From Arthrinium phaeospermum (lineage: Eukaryota; Ascomycota; Sordariomycetes; Amphisphaeriales; Apiosporaceae): a stretch of 64,000 bases of DNA. The DNA lies in contig QYRS01000001.1 of assembly GCA_006503535.1 (NCBI GenBank), positions 4,402,001-4,466,000 on the forward strand. The letters are read 5' to 3'. Positions 43,466 through 56,314 of this stretch are shown here, in pieces. The translations under genes and the position numbers were made by a program. Numbering within the stretch: the first letter of the stretch is position 1; every line of letters begins with the position of its first letter. Under the pieces are notes generated by a model. That model was given only the letters and a program-made list of their open reading frames with translations, was not told the origin of the DNA and did no database searches.

Positions 43466-46400
43466 ATGTCGAACCACAGCCATACAAACGGCATGACCAA
43501 CGGGAATGGCATCCGGAGCAATGGAGTCCAGAGCCACGTGCCCAATGGCACAGCCAACGACTTGAGCTCCCACGCAACACCCAACGGAACGCACAATGGA
43601 ACATCCAATGGGACACCCAATGGCACCAATGGCACCAATGGCACCAATGGCACCAATGGCATCAATGGCCACACGCCCTCGCCCTCGCCCTCCGCCCCAG
43701 CCACACAAACCCCCGTGGCTGTCATCGGCCTAGCATGTCGCCTCCCGGGCAAGAGCAACTCCCCCGAGGCCCTCTGGAAGTTCCTCCTCGACGGCGGCAT
43801 CGCCGACCCCACCCCGCCCGACCACCGCTACAACTTCTCGACGCACTACGACGGCTCGCAGCGGCCGGGCACCATGCCGTCCCCGGGCGGCATGCTCCTC
43901 CGCGACGTGGACCTGACGGCCTTTGACGCCTCCTTCTTCAATATCGGCCACGCGGAGGCGGCGGTCATGGACCCGCAGCAGCGCCAGCTGCTCGAGGTCA
44001 CGTACGAGTGTCTGGAGAACAGTGGTGTTCCGCTGGAGAAACTCCGGGGGACTAGGGCGGGATGTGTGGTGGCTAATAACGCCGTCGGTGAGTCAAGTGT
44101 CATTGAGTTCTAGTTGTGTTGTATGTTGGCCATATGGCTGACGCGGATGTTCCGCCCCCTTTCTACAGAGTATGAAGGGTTCGCTACGCACGATCGCGAA
44201 GATAATGTCAGTGGCGGGAGTACGGGGTTCTCTCGGTCCATTTTGAGTAACCGGATCTCACATTACCTTGACATCCAGGGTCCAAGGTATGCTCTCTTCT
44301 GCTAGTGGGCAGAGGTCACCGTCGTGGGTGGTCAATAAATACAAGCTTCATACTAACTTTTCGGCAGTATATCCATCGACACGGCCTGCTCCGGGACGTT
44401 GGTCGGCGTCGATCTGGCCTGCCGTTATCTCCAGACCAACCAGGCAGATGGCATGCTGGTTGGAGGTGCCCTGCTGTATCTCGACCCCTCGGCCCTACAG
44501 GACACGGGGCCCATGAAGGGCGCCTTCTCGCCTACCGGGCAGTGCCACACGTTCGACGCCGACGCCGATGGATACATCCGAGGCGAGGCCATCAGCTGTG
44601 TGTACCTCAAGCGCCTAGACGACGCCATCCGGGACGGGGATCCCATTCGCGCCGTCATTCGGGGCAGCGCCACCAACAGCGACGGCAACACCACCAGCTT
44701 GACGCAGCCCAGCTCGGCCGCCCAAGCGGCGGCTATCCGCATGGCCTATTCCAACGCTGGTATAAGCGACTTCAACGAGACAGGCTACCTGGAATGCCAC
44801 GGGACGGGGACGCCTACGGGCGACCCTCTCGAAGTGGCCGGTCTCGCCTCCGTCTTCGCGCCTAGCCGGCCTGCGGAGAAGCCCCTGATCATCGGGTCCA
44901 TCAAGAGCAACGTCGGACACTCGGAGAGCGCGGCTGGCCTGTCGGGCCTGATCAAGACGGTCCTGACGGTGGAGCGAGGCGTCATCCCAGGGACCCCGAC
45001 CTTTATCAAGCCCACGCCCCGCATCGACTTCGACAAGTCGCGGGTGCGGCCGTCGCGACGCACCATCCGCTGGCCCCAGAGCGCCTCGGGCCTCCGTCGG
45101 GCCAGCGTCAACTCGTTCGGTTTCGGCGGCACCAATGCCCACGTCGTGCTCGAGGCCCGGGACTCGATGATCAAGGACCCCCGCGTCCGCAAGGGCTTCG
45201 TCTTCTCCCACCACGGCTCCAGTCTCTTCGGGCTGGACGCCGAGTCGGAAAGGCCTTACATACTGGCGCTCTCGGCCAACGATAAGGACGCGCTGGACAC
45301 CAACGTCCGGACTTTGGCGAACCACCTGGGCGACCCGGCCGTCGGGGTCAAGTTGGGCGATGTGGCGTACACGCTCTCGGAGCGGCGGACGCATCACTTC
45401 CACCGCGGCTTCGTCATCGCGGACTCGTTGGACATCTCGCCCGATTCCATGATCCTCGGCAAGAAGAAGGCGCAGCCGCCGCGGGTGGCCTTTATCTTCA
45501 CCGGACAGGGCGCCCAGTGGAGCCAGATGGGGCGAGATCTCATCGAGTCTTTTCCCTTGGCCAAGGCCACGATCCAAAAACTGGACGCGGCGCTCCAGAC
45601 TCTCCCTCAGCCCCCACAATGGTCTCTCCTCAATGAGCTCTGCGAGGCGAGAGACGGTGCGGTGCTGCGGCTTCCTGAGTTTTCCCAGCCCCTCGTTACC
45701 GCACTTCAGATCGCGCAGTTGGCGGTGCTCTCCGACTGGGGCATCTCCGCCGTCCGCGTGCTGGGCCACTCGTCGGGCGAGATTGCGGCCGCGGTGGCGG
45801 CGGGGCTGGTGCGTCCCGAGGAGGCCATCAAGATTGCCTATCTCCGGGGCCTGGCGGCCAAGTTCCACCAGCCCGGCCAGCCCTTGGGCATGCTAGCGGT
45901 CGGCGTCTCGGCCGAGGCCGTCGCTCCTTACCTCGAGACCGAGCCGGCCGTGCAGATCGCTTGCTTCAACAGTCCCACGAGCCTCACTCTTTCGGGCCAA
46001 CAGCCTGATCTGGTGCGCGTCTGCGATCGGTTGAAGGCGGATGGGCATTTTGCCCGGATGCTCCAGGTGAACTTAGCCTATCACTCAGAGCACATTCGTG
46101 GCATTGCCGAGGACTACCATGGCCTTCTCAAAGAGCAAGTTCCCACCGCCCCTGGCGGCGCTGGGAAGGAGAAGGTCACCATGTTCTCGTCGGTGACGGG
46201 CAAGCCGGTCTCGGAGGCCTACGACGCCTTGGGTCCGGACTACTGGCGACAGAACATGGTCAGCCCCGTCAAGTTCGCCCAGGCGGCGAGCAACATGCTC
46301 TCCGGGCCGGAAAGCAGCGAGTTCCTCATCGAGATCGGGCCCTCGGGCGCGCTGGCCGGACCGGTCGCGCAGGTCATCAAGGCGGCCCCCAGCGCTCGCA

Positions 46401-49400
46401 ACACGCAGTACGTGGCGGCGGCCAAGCGCGGGGCCGACGCCCTGTTGGCCCTCTACGAGACGGCTGGTAAGCTCTGGGCTAATTCGGGCGTCGTGGACCT
46501 GGCCAAGGTGAACGGGTACGACGGCCAGACTGCCAACCTGGTGGTGGATCTGCCCAACTACCAGTGGAACCACACGCGGCGGTACTGGCGCGAGTCGCTG
46601 TCGGCCAGCGAGTTCCTGCAGCGGCCCTTCCTCAGCCACGACCTGCTGGGCTCCAAGATCCTCTCGGTCCCGTGGCACAACCCGACCTTCTACCAGGTCC
46701 TCGAGCTCGGCGACGTCCCCTGGCTGCGCGACCACAAGATCGGCGACCAGGTCATCTTCCCGGCCGCGGGCTACCTGTCCATGGCGGTCGAGGCCATCCA
46801 CCAGACCACGGCCATGACGCAGTGGCGGGAAAAAGGGGGCGTGCCGCCCAAGTCCTTCGCCTACTGCCTGAAGGACGTGCGCTTCCTCCGCAGTCTCGTC
46901 CTCGAGGAGGACGTCCGCGCCAAGATCAGCCTGGCCCTGGTCCCCCTCCACGCCTCCCCGCGGCGCTGGTACAACTTCCGCGTCCGCTCGCTGGTGGACG
47001 GCGGCTGGGTCGACCACTGCGACGGCCTGGTCCGCATCGACGAGGAGGTCGCGTCCTACGACACGACGGCCCCCGCCCGGGCGCTGGAGCCGCTGGCGCA
47101 CCCGGAGCCCGGGGCCGTGGGCTACAAGAGCGCCAATGCCGGGGAGTTCTCGTTCGGGCCCGCGTTCCAGCGCATCGAGTTCTTCGACTGGGTCTGGGGG
47201 AGTCCCGAGACTCGGGCGCAGGTGACGACGGAGTACCCTCCCTCCGGCTACTCGAGGCAGTCGGAGTATCCCGTACACCCCGTCGCGATGGACTGTCTGC
47301 TTCAGCTCACGGGTTATTCTATTGCGCAGATGCAGATGAACGCCCTCGACGATATCAACTGCGTCCCCGTCGGCATCGAGGGCATCGTCATCCCGTCCCG
47401 TCCGGACGGCGGCCGGCCGCCGGCGAGGTCGTGCATGGTGCGCTCCGTGGCGCATCTGCTGGATTCGAGTACGAGCCAGACGTACGGGAGTCGCTTTGCG
47501 TCGGCGGGGTTGTATGATCCCGTGGATCGGAGCTTGGTTATGGAGATTAAGCGGATTCGGTTTGATCCTATCTCGTCCAGGGGGGACCAGTCGGAACACG
47601 TTTATATGCACTTTGGCTGGAATGCCGACTTGGCGCTGACGGGGGCTGAGGGGTTGAATGCTTACTTGGCTACGAATTCTCCTGAAGAGAAAGATGTGGC
47701 GGCAGAGCAGGACGGTGATAAGTCACATTCTTCTGCTCGGGTGCAAAGGCTTCTGGATGCCCTCGCCCACCGACGACCCGAAATGGCGGTGCTGGAGGCC
47801 AATCTGGACGGCGATAATAGCACATGCCTCTGGCTGGACTTGGCGAGCAAGTCCAACAGTTCCGGGCCGAGGAGCGGATACAGCAAGTTCCACTGCGTTT
47901 CCAAAGACCCCAAGGCCTTGTCCCAGCTGCAAGAGGCGCACAGCGAGGCCCCTCGCACGACATGGGACCTCGTTGACATGGCTCATCCCTCGGGTCGCAT
48001 CGATTCTACTGATAAATATGACCTCGTTCTGGTCAAGTCCTCGGATCGGGATATGAGTTTCACTAATGCCCCGGCGCTTCTCTCCAACATCGTGGCTTCG
48101 ATGTCAGAAAGCGGGATGGTCGTTTTGCTCAATGCACAGGGAAAACCCCCTGTTTTCCATGACGCATCCCAGGCCCTCGAGACGGCTGGGTTCTGGCAGA
48201 TCAAGGACCTGTCTGCCTCTGTGGGCGGGCTTGCCATGGTCGCGACGGCTCGCCGAGCCGGCCCGGCGGCCACTACGGCTTCTGAGGATAAGGTGATTAC
48301 CTGCTTCCGGCTCACAGATGGCGATGAGCCATCCAGTGTCCTGGCAGGCCTCAAAGACGCAGGCTGGGCTGTCAATACTTGTAGTGATGCCGATGCTCTC
48401 GCGCCCCGCAGTAACGTTCTGGTCGTGGATGAGTTGTTCACGACCGTGGCGACCCGTGTCACGGCGGAACAGTGGAGGATGCTGCAGACCATGATTCGAA
48501 AGGATTGCAACATCCTCTGGGTTACCAAAGGCGGCCAGATGGAGGTGACCGAGCCCGACAGATCCGCAGCACCCGGTCTGCTCCGAACAATCCGATCCGA
48601 GGAACTGGGTATCCGTCTCATCTCCCTGGACGTCGAGAACTCGACCGGCCCACAGACCCTCCACGCCATCGAGACGTGCCTGCGCCTCCTGCAGGAGCCG
48701 CACGCGGGCATCCAGAAGGACAGCGAGTTCGTCGAGCGGGGCGGCGTCATGTACACGCCCCGCCTCCTGCCCGACCCGGCCCTAAACGAGGCCAAGCACG
48801 AGCCCGTCAACGGGCGGAAGCCCCAGATGGAGAGCCTGCACGACAAGGCGACGCCCGTCTGTCTCGGCGTGGAGCGGGTCGGCACCATCGACTCGCTGCA
48901 CTACGCGGAGCGGTCCCCGATCCCGCTGCCCATCAAGGACGGACACGTCGAGATCGAGATCCACGCCGCCGGCGTCAACTTCAAGGACCTCGCCCTGACG
49001 CTCGGCATCGTGAGCAGCAACGACCCGTTCACGCTCGGCGGGGAGGCCGCTGGGGTCGTGTCCCGGATCGGCAAAGACGTGCCAGGCGACAAGTTCGGGG
49101 TCGGGCAGCGCGTCGTGGCCATGTTCCCCGGCTGCTTCGGCAACCGGATCCAGGTGCCCTGGCAGGTGGCGCACGCCATCCCCGACGGCCTCGGGTTCGA
49201 GGAGGCGGCGACGCTGCCGGTGGCGTTCCTGACGGCCATGCACGGGCTGTTCGATCTGGGGGGTCTGCGGGCGGGGCAGCGGGTGCTGATTCACTCGGCG
49301 ACGGGGGGGACGGGGACGGCGGCGGTGCAGCTTTGTCGGTACATGGGGGCCGAGGTAAGTCTCTCACCTTCTTGTAGCTTTCTTTTCCTTTGCTTCGGAA

Positions 49401-51403
49401 TGAGCTCTACTAATAGCTCATTCTCTTTCAATAGATCTTCGCGACGGCCGGCACGGAAGAGAAACGCCGCTTCCTGCAGACGGCCTACCAGATCCCCGCG
49501 GACCACGTCTTCTCCTCGCGCACGACCGACTTCGAGCACCAGATCCTGCGGCGCACCGGCGGCGCGGGCGTCGACGTCATCCTGAACTCGCTGACGGGCG
49601 ACCTGCTCGAGGCGTCGTGGAACGTGGTCGCGCACGGCGGCACCATGGTCGAGATCGGCAAGAAGGACATCCTGGAGCACAGCCGCCTGTCCATGGAGCC
49701 CTTTAGTCGGAGCGCCTCGTTCCGGGCTTTGGATTTGTCGCTGGATGCGGCGGAGTTGTATGGGAAGGGGGCGGGGTTGGGGAGGACTGTGGCGCGGTAT
49801 GTTTTCTTTTTTCTTCTTTTACTCCTATTTGCATTGATCATCGCGATCCCTTTTGCTAACCCTGTGGTGTGTTCCAGGCTCTTTGAGCGCCTGTTTGCCC
49901 TCCTCGAACAGGGTCACGTCCGTCCTATTACGCCGATGCAGACCTTCGCTTTCGGCCAGGTCACGGACGCGCTGGCGCTGATGCGGTCGACCAAGCACAT
50001 GGGCAAGTTGGTGCTTTCGCGTGGCGCCGGTGGCAAGGATCAACAAGTAGCAGTAAGTGACACACACACAGCACGGGGGTGATGCTAGCTATAAAGGAGA
50101 CTGACAATGACACTTGTTCGCAGATCCGCCCAGCCCAGAGACTCGTTCGGTTCCGCCCCGATGCCACCTATCTGCTGGTGGGCGGCCTCAAGGGCATCTG
50201 CGGCAGTCTCGCCGTCGACTTTGCCAAGAAGGGCGCCAAGCACCTGGCCGCGCTCTCGCGCAGCAACTACGACGACCCGCAGTCGCAGATTGTCCTGCGC
50301 CAGCTCGAAGACTTGGGCTGCCAGATCGACCTGCTCCGCGGGGACATTACCAAGGTCGAGGATGTGAGGAGGGTGTTTGCCGAGACTACCGTCCCTGTCG
50401 CTGGTATCATTCAGGGCGCTATGGTGCTTAGGGTATGTATTAATATTCTTTACTGGCTTCCCCTTAATGATCTTCCCCCGGGTCTACTTGCTGTACGGAC
50501 GTTGGCTAACAAAAACTGCTCCAGGACCGTCCCTTCGCCAACATGACGGTGGAAGAGTTCCATGCCGCAGCCGCGTGCAAGATCCAAGGGACCTGGAACC
50601 TGCACAACTGCGCCCAAGAAGCGCAGGCGCCCCTCGACTTCTTCACCATCCTATCGAGCATCTCGAGCGTGCTCGGCAACCCGGCGCAGGGCAACTACGC
50701 CGCGGGGTGCTCCTTCCAGGACGCCTTCGCCAGCTACCGGCAGGGCCTCGGCTTGCCCGCCTCGACCGTCAACTTGGGCATCATCGAGCAGATCGGCTAC
50801 ATGGCCCGCAACGAGGACCTGCTGGAGAAGAACGTCAGCAGCGAGGTCGCGCGGGGCATCAACGAGCGCCTGCTGTGCAAGATTATCGGGTACTCGATCC
50901 TGCAGCAGTCGGGGGCGCCCGTGAGCGCGGACCCCTACAGTCGGGCGCGCATGGTGACGGGCTTGACGATGCCGCAGCCGCCGGACTCGATGCTGCGGCT
51001 GGACGCGCGGTTCGCGGCCCTCTTCGTGCGGGACGGGTCTTCGTCGGCCAGCAATACCCAGGCGGGCGGCGGGGCGGCGTCCCAGGACGTCTCGCAGGAG
51101 ATCAAGGAGCTCAACCTGCTGCTGCGGTCCAAGAGCGCCCGGGCCGCCGACCTGCCGCGGGTCGTGGACGCGACCCTCGCCGTCGTGAGCGGCTACCTCG
51201 TCCGCGCCATGCGGCTCAGCGAGGCCATCGAGCCGGAGCGGTCCCTCTCGGCGTACGGCATCGACTCGCTCGCGGCCGTCGAGTTCCGGAATTGGCTGCG
51301 GCTCGAGCTCGGGGCGGCGATGTCGGTTATTGATATTACGACGGCGCCGTCGTTGGTGTTTTTGGCGGAGAAGATTATTACTAAGGTTGATGGGGTGGAG
51401 TAG
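43466..51403 (+). CDS. highly reducing type I polyketide synthase (KS-AT-DH-psiMT-ER-KR-ACP)
   Basis: Seven exons (43466-44087, 44169-44286, 44368-49354, 49435-49796, 49878-50052, 50124-50432, 50525-51403) give 2483 residues with no frame error. Domains are KS (about 75-500; DTACS Cys254, ECHGTGTPTGDP His391, SNVGHSESAAG His431), AT (about 620-930; GHSSGE Ser715), DH (about 990-1290; WLRDHKIGD His1036, HPVAMDCLLQ Asp1222), a degenerate methyltransferase region (about 1330-1480; MAVLEANLDGDNS where a SAM motif would be), ER (about 1780-2110; HSATGGTGTAAVQL), KR (about 2140-2340; Ser2236, Tyr2249) and ACP (GIDSLAAVEF, Ser2439). All key residues except those of the methyltransferase are present, so it should make a reduced, non-C-methylated chain. 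No thioesterase is present. The true start is the ATG at 43466; the frame is also open upstream. The first 75 residues are a disordered Asn/Gly/Thr-rich leader. Confidence 0.95.
43619..43663 (+). repeat. 9-bp coding repeat in the PKS leader
   Basis: Four exact AATGGCACC units plus one variant (AATGGCATC) encode repeated Asn-Gly-Thr. More diverged units extend upstream to about 43500. The repeat lies before the KS domain, so copy-number changes would keep the enzyme in frame. Confidence 0.85.
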
Positions 51404-51748
51404 AGGACGATGAGACAGAGATTATTTCTTTGTCTGACTAGATCTGAAAATGACCAAATACAGTGTCTTGAGTGTTGCCGCGTTTCTTCTCTTGCCGTTT
51501 TGCTGACACTTAGTTACGCAAGGCCAGCGTCCGCTCTCGCCTTAACAAGAGCTTAGGGAGACGAATTAGTGCTAGGATTGGCGCCAACCGAGCAACCTTC
51601 GGTGTTGTATGTTTTTGTCTTTTGCCGTCTGGCAACCCAAAGAGTATTCAAATGATTTAAAAATAGAGCGGGACCTCAGGTATTATTAAGAAAGAGGTTA
51701 TTAACAAGATTCTAACTCCTCTTTCGACGAGACAGCACAGATCGAAAT
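51404..51748. other. convergent 3' region between PKS and chitinase
   Basis: AT-rich spacer between the PKS stop (plus) and the chitinase stop (minus). I see no gene or structured element. Confidence 0.5.
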
Positions 51749-54700
51749 TTAAACAATGTCCCAAAACCCTGTGTCGTCGATTTCTGTTGTTGCCATTATA
51801 TTTCGAAGAGCTATGACGGTATTCCTAACGATGGTGCCGTCGGCGGTCTGGTCGTTCCTCCAATTTGTAGCAATACGGTCAGCATACTTGGCAACAAAGC
51901 GCCGCGCGCGCCGTTCCATGCGCCTGAAGTGGCTCTCCATCCAGAACGTAAAGTTGTCAACAGCTCGCACCTGCCGTCCTTGATGCAGGTACGCATGCAG
52001 ACGTTCGGCCCATCGAAGCTCCTGTCGGAAGTCCATGAGCACCGACCGCATATTGTTATGTATCTGTGGTCGGTTTAGGTACTCGAATATGCATATAACC
52101 TAGAAAAGTGGTAATGTCAGTGCGAAAGGATGGAAACAGCAGGAGAATCAGTAGGATGACCTGATCATGGGGAAAGTCGACTGCGTATAATCTGACTTAC
52201 GTTACGCATCTCGGTAATGGCAATTTCAACATCCAGACGGTTGAGTTCGTCTGCCATCGCCATTCTATTTTCGGCAACTAAAGCGAGTTCATCATCTCCC
52301 CACAACTGCGCCGGAATCGGTATCAGTGCTCCTGCTTTTTTGAAGATCATATTGGGTCATCGATTTACTTACTAGTGCTTTTAGACAGTTCAGGTCACTA
52401 TCTGTTAGAACAAACATGTCATCGTTGGCCGTGCTGCCGAGGGCATTCATTAGCCTATCCTCCATCTTCCACAAGTCTGCACCACCCGAGGCAAGCCCCG
52501 GACCGTTCGGCATAGAACGCAAGGCGGTAGTGTGCTGCAGAGTTATTGTGAAGAACTGGATATCCAGGGCGCCTGCAGGGTTATTCAAGACCGCGGTATC
52601 CGATAGGTCAGAGGCCAGCAGCCCTCTTGGACCGTCTCGATACCACATCACCTGCGTTTGAAGCTCAATGATGTGCTCGCCTGGTGTACACGATATATGT
52701 CAGCATTCGGTGTTTGGGCAATAGGATCTTGTATGGCGCCGCGACTCACTGGCAACTTTTGGTAAAGGGCCAAGTCTCTGTCTTTCCTGAACTCGATTCA
52801 TAATACGAAGATTCAAGTTGAGGCAGCCTGGCCCAGGAAAGTTGAAAATCTGCGCATATATTTCGACCTGTAATGCGTTCGTGACAGACCAATCATTTGC
52901 ACTACGATACTGGAAAGTAATTCTCATCAGCCGCAGAACAAGCAATAAACCAGTTACCACAAGCTCCTTCAAACTCTCCTCAGGGATGTTACCTACTGTT
53001 TGCGACTTTATTGTACCTCTGTAGGTAATGCCACCGATCACAACCGCCCAAGGATATTCTCTAACATCCCGTTTGTCGAGACCAGCCGGCAATGTACAGG
53101 ACTGGGTGCTAGTACATCCAGCAGTGCCCTGGCGACTCTGCATGACCAGCTGGTTCCACGAGAACATTCCCAGCCGGCAGATGATGTACAGCACCATGGC
53201 TGGATCACCTTGAGTTTCCCGGTGCGTGGATACGTATTTGTCACTATTGTACCAGGCCCGTATGTTGACGACCGTCAACGCTGAGTACAGCGGAGTGACC
53301 TTGTCGTTCCATAGTGTCACCACACCCAGATCCACGTTTTCCGATGTCATTATGTCGGCCACGAAATCCTTCATGCCCTCAATGACAGGTGCGGTAGCGG
53401 TGATGGTGGTGGCATCGGCTCGCCTGCCGAGCATAGAGGAACTGAAGAGGCTCTCTGAGTCTATTCCCGAAATCAGCATATTCCATCGGGTTAATATCCA
53501 AGGTCGGGATATCAATTTTCACTTACCAGGCGAAGTGGCGTTGTCCATCCGCCTCTTCAACTGAAATTGATCATCATATTGGCTTGGACACGTGGGGTTT
53601 TCGATGTACTGATCAACCACGCCCGAGTACACCTCTACAAGGGGGTTTGACCGCTTATCCAGCGTCCGCGCCTTCGCGGTACAGCACCAAGCCGCCTCAC
53701 CACTCCGACAGAGCTCTGTACCCGGGGTGGAGCTCATGGCCACCCGAACCTTGTCTGCCGGGCAACCACTCCGACAATCGCTGTCACCCGTGGGGCCGTC
53801 TCCGAGATCTTTATACCAGCTACAGTCGGTGTACTGCCAGTCTGGGTCAGGCTGGCCGCAACACAGCGGACGTAGGCGGTAGATGCCGTCCTTGGTAGCC
53901 CCGCCGCCAACGCACCTGGCGCCACCGCTTCCGTCGTACGAGAGCGCGATCAACGAGTTCCTGTTGTTGGGGCAGGTGTTGTCACAGTTCGGGTAGCTGC
54001 CCCAGACACATTGGCGTGCCAGTCGCATGCTGTCGAGATCCTGCTCGTGTGATCCCATACCGACAGTCCAGGAGCAGCAGGCCGCCTGGTAGCTCACCCA
54101 GTAATTCGAGTTGCTGCAGTACATGTTGTTGCTGCCCACCTCGCGATAGCCCGACGGGCAGTTGGGCTCGCACTGGCCGTTGTTATGGTCGTACCAGCCG
54201 CAAGCCGGTAAAGCGTCCGTGACCGGACAGCAAAAAGTGTGGGAGCCTCTACCCTCGCATCCTTGACCGTCCAGCATCAGCTCGTCCGACCCGGCTCCCA
54301 GATCGGTGCGCGGTACGGTGCGGAATCCTGCAGGACAAGCTGGGAAGCACGTAGGAGAGTCAGCCGCTGCTCACCATATCGCGGAGAACACGAGAGAGCA
54401 AAGGGAAAAAGAGAAAGTGGAACATACTCTCCCCACAGTTGGTCCAGTGGCACTGCTCGTGGTTGTTATATGAGTCAATCCCGGTAGTGCTACCGGTCAG
54501 GGTACGTTTAATGTCCAACGAGCTACTCGTCCGTTTCGCCACTAGCCCGAGGGCATTGGAATATTTTGCGTCGGGTGTATCATGGGATATAGCCCATACC
54601 ATAACACCCCCCAGGCTATGTCTCGTTAGCAACTACACGACAGCTTACTTATCCCGGCGAGTCATTGGTGACATACCATTTCGATTTTGCAAATTCCAAT

Positions 54701-56314
54701 TTGAGCGCCAAGGTTTTCTCGTCATCGAATGACACCCACTGATCATCGTCATAGGTGATTACTTGTACGGCAGCGTCTTTGTATAGGATTGGTTCGATGT
54801 TCCGCGTCTTCATGATCTCTTCGATCTCAGAGTTGAGTAGAATGCCGACCTCGTGACTGCAGCGTCGAGGAGTAGATCCGGAGCCGTCTGTGGTACTTGG
54901 TCAGATAATGGTTGAGCAACGGGCTGGGGTGAACTTCGAGACGGTACATGTGCATCCTGGTGTTAGGCAGGCCGGGCTGTTGGCCGTGAAGCCACGGCCG
55001 TAGAATGCCAGGCCCATTGTGACCTTAGTATAAGGCACATCATTACGCCAGAGCAGGTCGAGGGCATCATTGATCTCAGTCAGGTTCGTGTGCGCGTTTA
55101 GGTAAGGTCCGACCCATTTGTTGGGCAAGTCCCATACGCCATGCAGGTCATAGCTCATTCTATGGCATACTTGGTCAGCTTGGATCTTGTCCGTTACATG
55201 TCAAGGGGCCGTGTGCACCCGCGCGGCGCATGACCTACACGTTGAAGAAGTCGACAGAGTCAGATATTGTTTTGACATCGAAATGCTGAAGATACCCTAG
55301 GACACGCGTAAGTTAGCCGGTTTGATGATTTATACGAAAAGAGAAAGAAAAAGAGAAAAAAAAAAAAAAAAGACTGGTGCCGTGAACCTACAGTAAGACG
55401 CCGGAATCGTAATACTCAAGCCATCACGGCCACCTGTTTTTTTGAGGGCAGCCTTCAATCTCGACAACAGGCGTGGGAACTGTTCATAGTCTCTTCCGTT
55501 TCCACCGCGGTCGTCGGCCTCTGGGTACTCCCAATCAATGTCTACACCATCAAATCCATATGTAGACATGAAGCTGATCAGGGACTTGATGAACATGTCT
55601 TGATACTCATCTGTGCTGGCGAGTTCAGAGAAGGTTGTTCTTGTCGAGCCCGGGTCGTTAAATGCCCATCCACCAAGAGCAACGAATATTTTGAGGTCAG
55701 GGTCTCGCCTCTTCAAGAACATGATCCGATCATAAACTTCAATATCCTTGGCGGAGTCAGGCCGGACCCCGAAGTCGAACGGGCTGATGGTGGCAAAAGC
55801 AACAATGATGTGCGTATACACGCCTAATGGGATCTTCTCGGGGTTGAAGATATTGCAAGGTCGGTCCATAGCCCAGGTCTCGTAGTAACCAACCACGCGT
55901 TCAAAGGTATGATCAAGCGTGCCACAAGATGGCTGCTTCACCTTCGTATCGCCACAGAAGTCTTTGGTCAACCCGCAGAACCCCCATTTCGAGCAACAGA
56001 CATTGAGAGGACATGAAGTATGGTTGACGAATTCTGCACCGTAGCCGCCGGGATCGCAGTCAGCCTTCCTGTCACAATTGGCGACACAAATATCCTTTGC
56101 GCAGTCTATGGCGGGTTAGTCGAACTCTCCCCATCTAGGTAGGATACAGGTTGGTCGTCTTACAATCAGGGCCGAGGCCACAGAAGCCGAATTTACTGCA
56201 GCAGCCTGTCGTACAGGGGTTCGAGGCGCCACAGTCCTGGGCTTCAACAACCGCGCCAGCCAGACAGCCGACGAGTAGAGCGACTCTGGCGACGCTGGCC
56301 TGGGAAAGCAACAT
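51749..56314 (-). CDS. large secreted GH18 chitinase with two chitin-binding (CBM18) modules
   Basis: From the ATG at 56314 a signal peptide (MLLSQASVARVALLVGCLAG) leads to two hevein-type modules (CTTGCCSKFGFCG; LNVCCSKWGFCG), then the GH18 barrel with the catalytic motif FDGVDIDWEYPEAD (about residue 225), FNVMSYDLHGVWD, AFYGRGFTANSP and CLGGVMVWAISHD. A long Cys-rich region follows (GSHTFCCPV, YQAACCSW, RPLCCGQPD), then a C-terminal region ending IDDTGFWDIV. Exons: 56314-56164, 56105-55392, 55296-55239, 55159-54948, 54887-54677, 54615-54428, 54339-53527, 53460-52750, 52680-52201 and 52099-51749. Length is about 1295 residues, matching subgroup-C fungal chitinases, a group also compared with yeast killer-toxin subunits. 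It should cleave chitin outside the cell. One junction near 52336-52341 (a run of six A) needs either one extra A removed or a 34-base intron. Confidence 0.85.

Noticed and set aside
44615..45868. 417-codon open frame on the minus strand
   Set aside because: Antisense shadow of the KS and AT domains, with no resemblance to any protein.
46564..47517. 317-codon plus-strand frame inside the PKS
   Set aside because: Alternate-frame shadow of the DH domain, made possible by high GC content.
46085..47611. 508-codon open frame on the minus strand
   Set aside because: It lies antisense to the AT/DH part of the PKS, is Arg/Gly/Val-rich from GC bias, and has no domain.
50377..51333. 318-codon plus-strand frame at the PKS 3' end
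   Set aside because: Alternate frame of the KR/ACP exon; the real frame carries all catalytic motifs.
43466..51403. A PKS-NRPS hybrid or a PKS with its own thioesterase
   Set aside because: The protein stops 45 residues after the ACP serine, and no condensation, adenylation or thioesterase motif follows.
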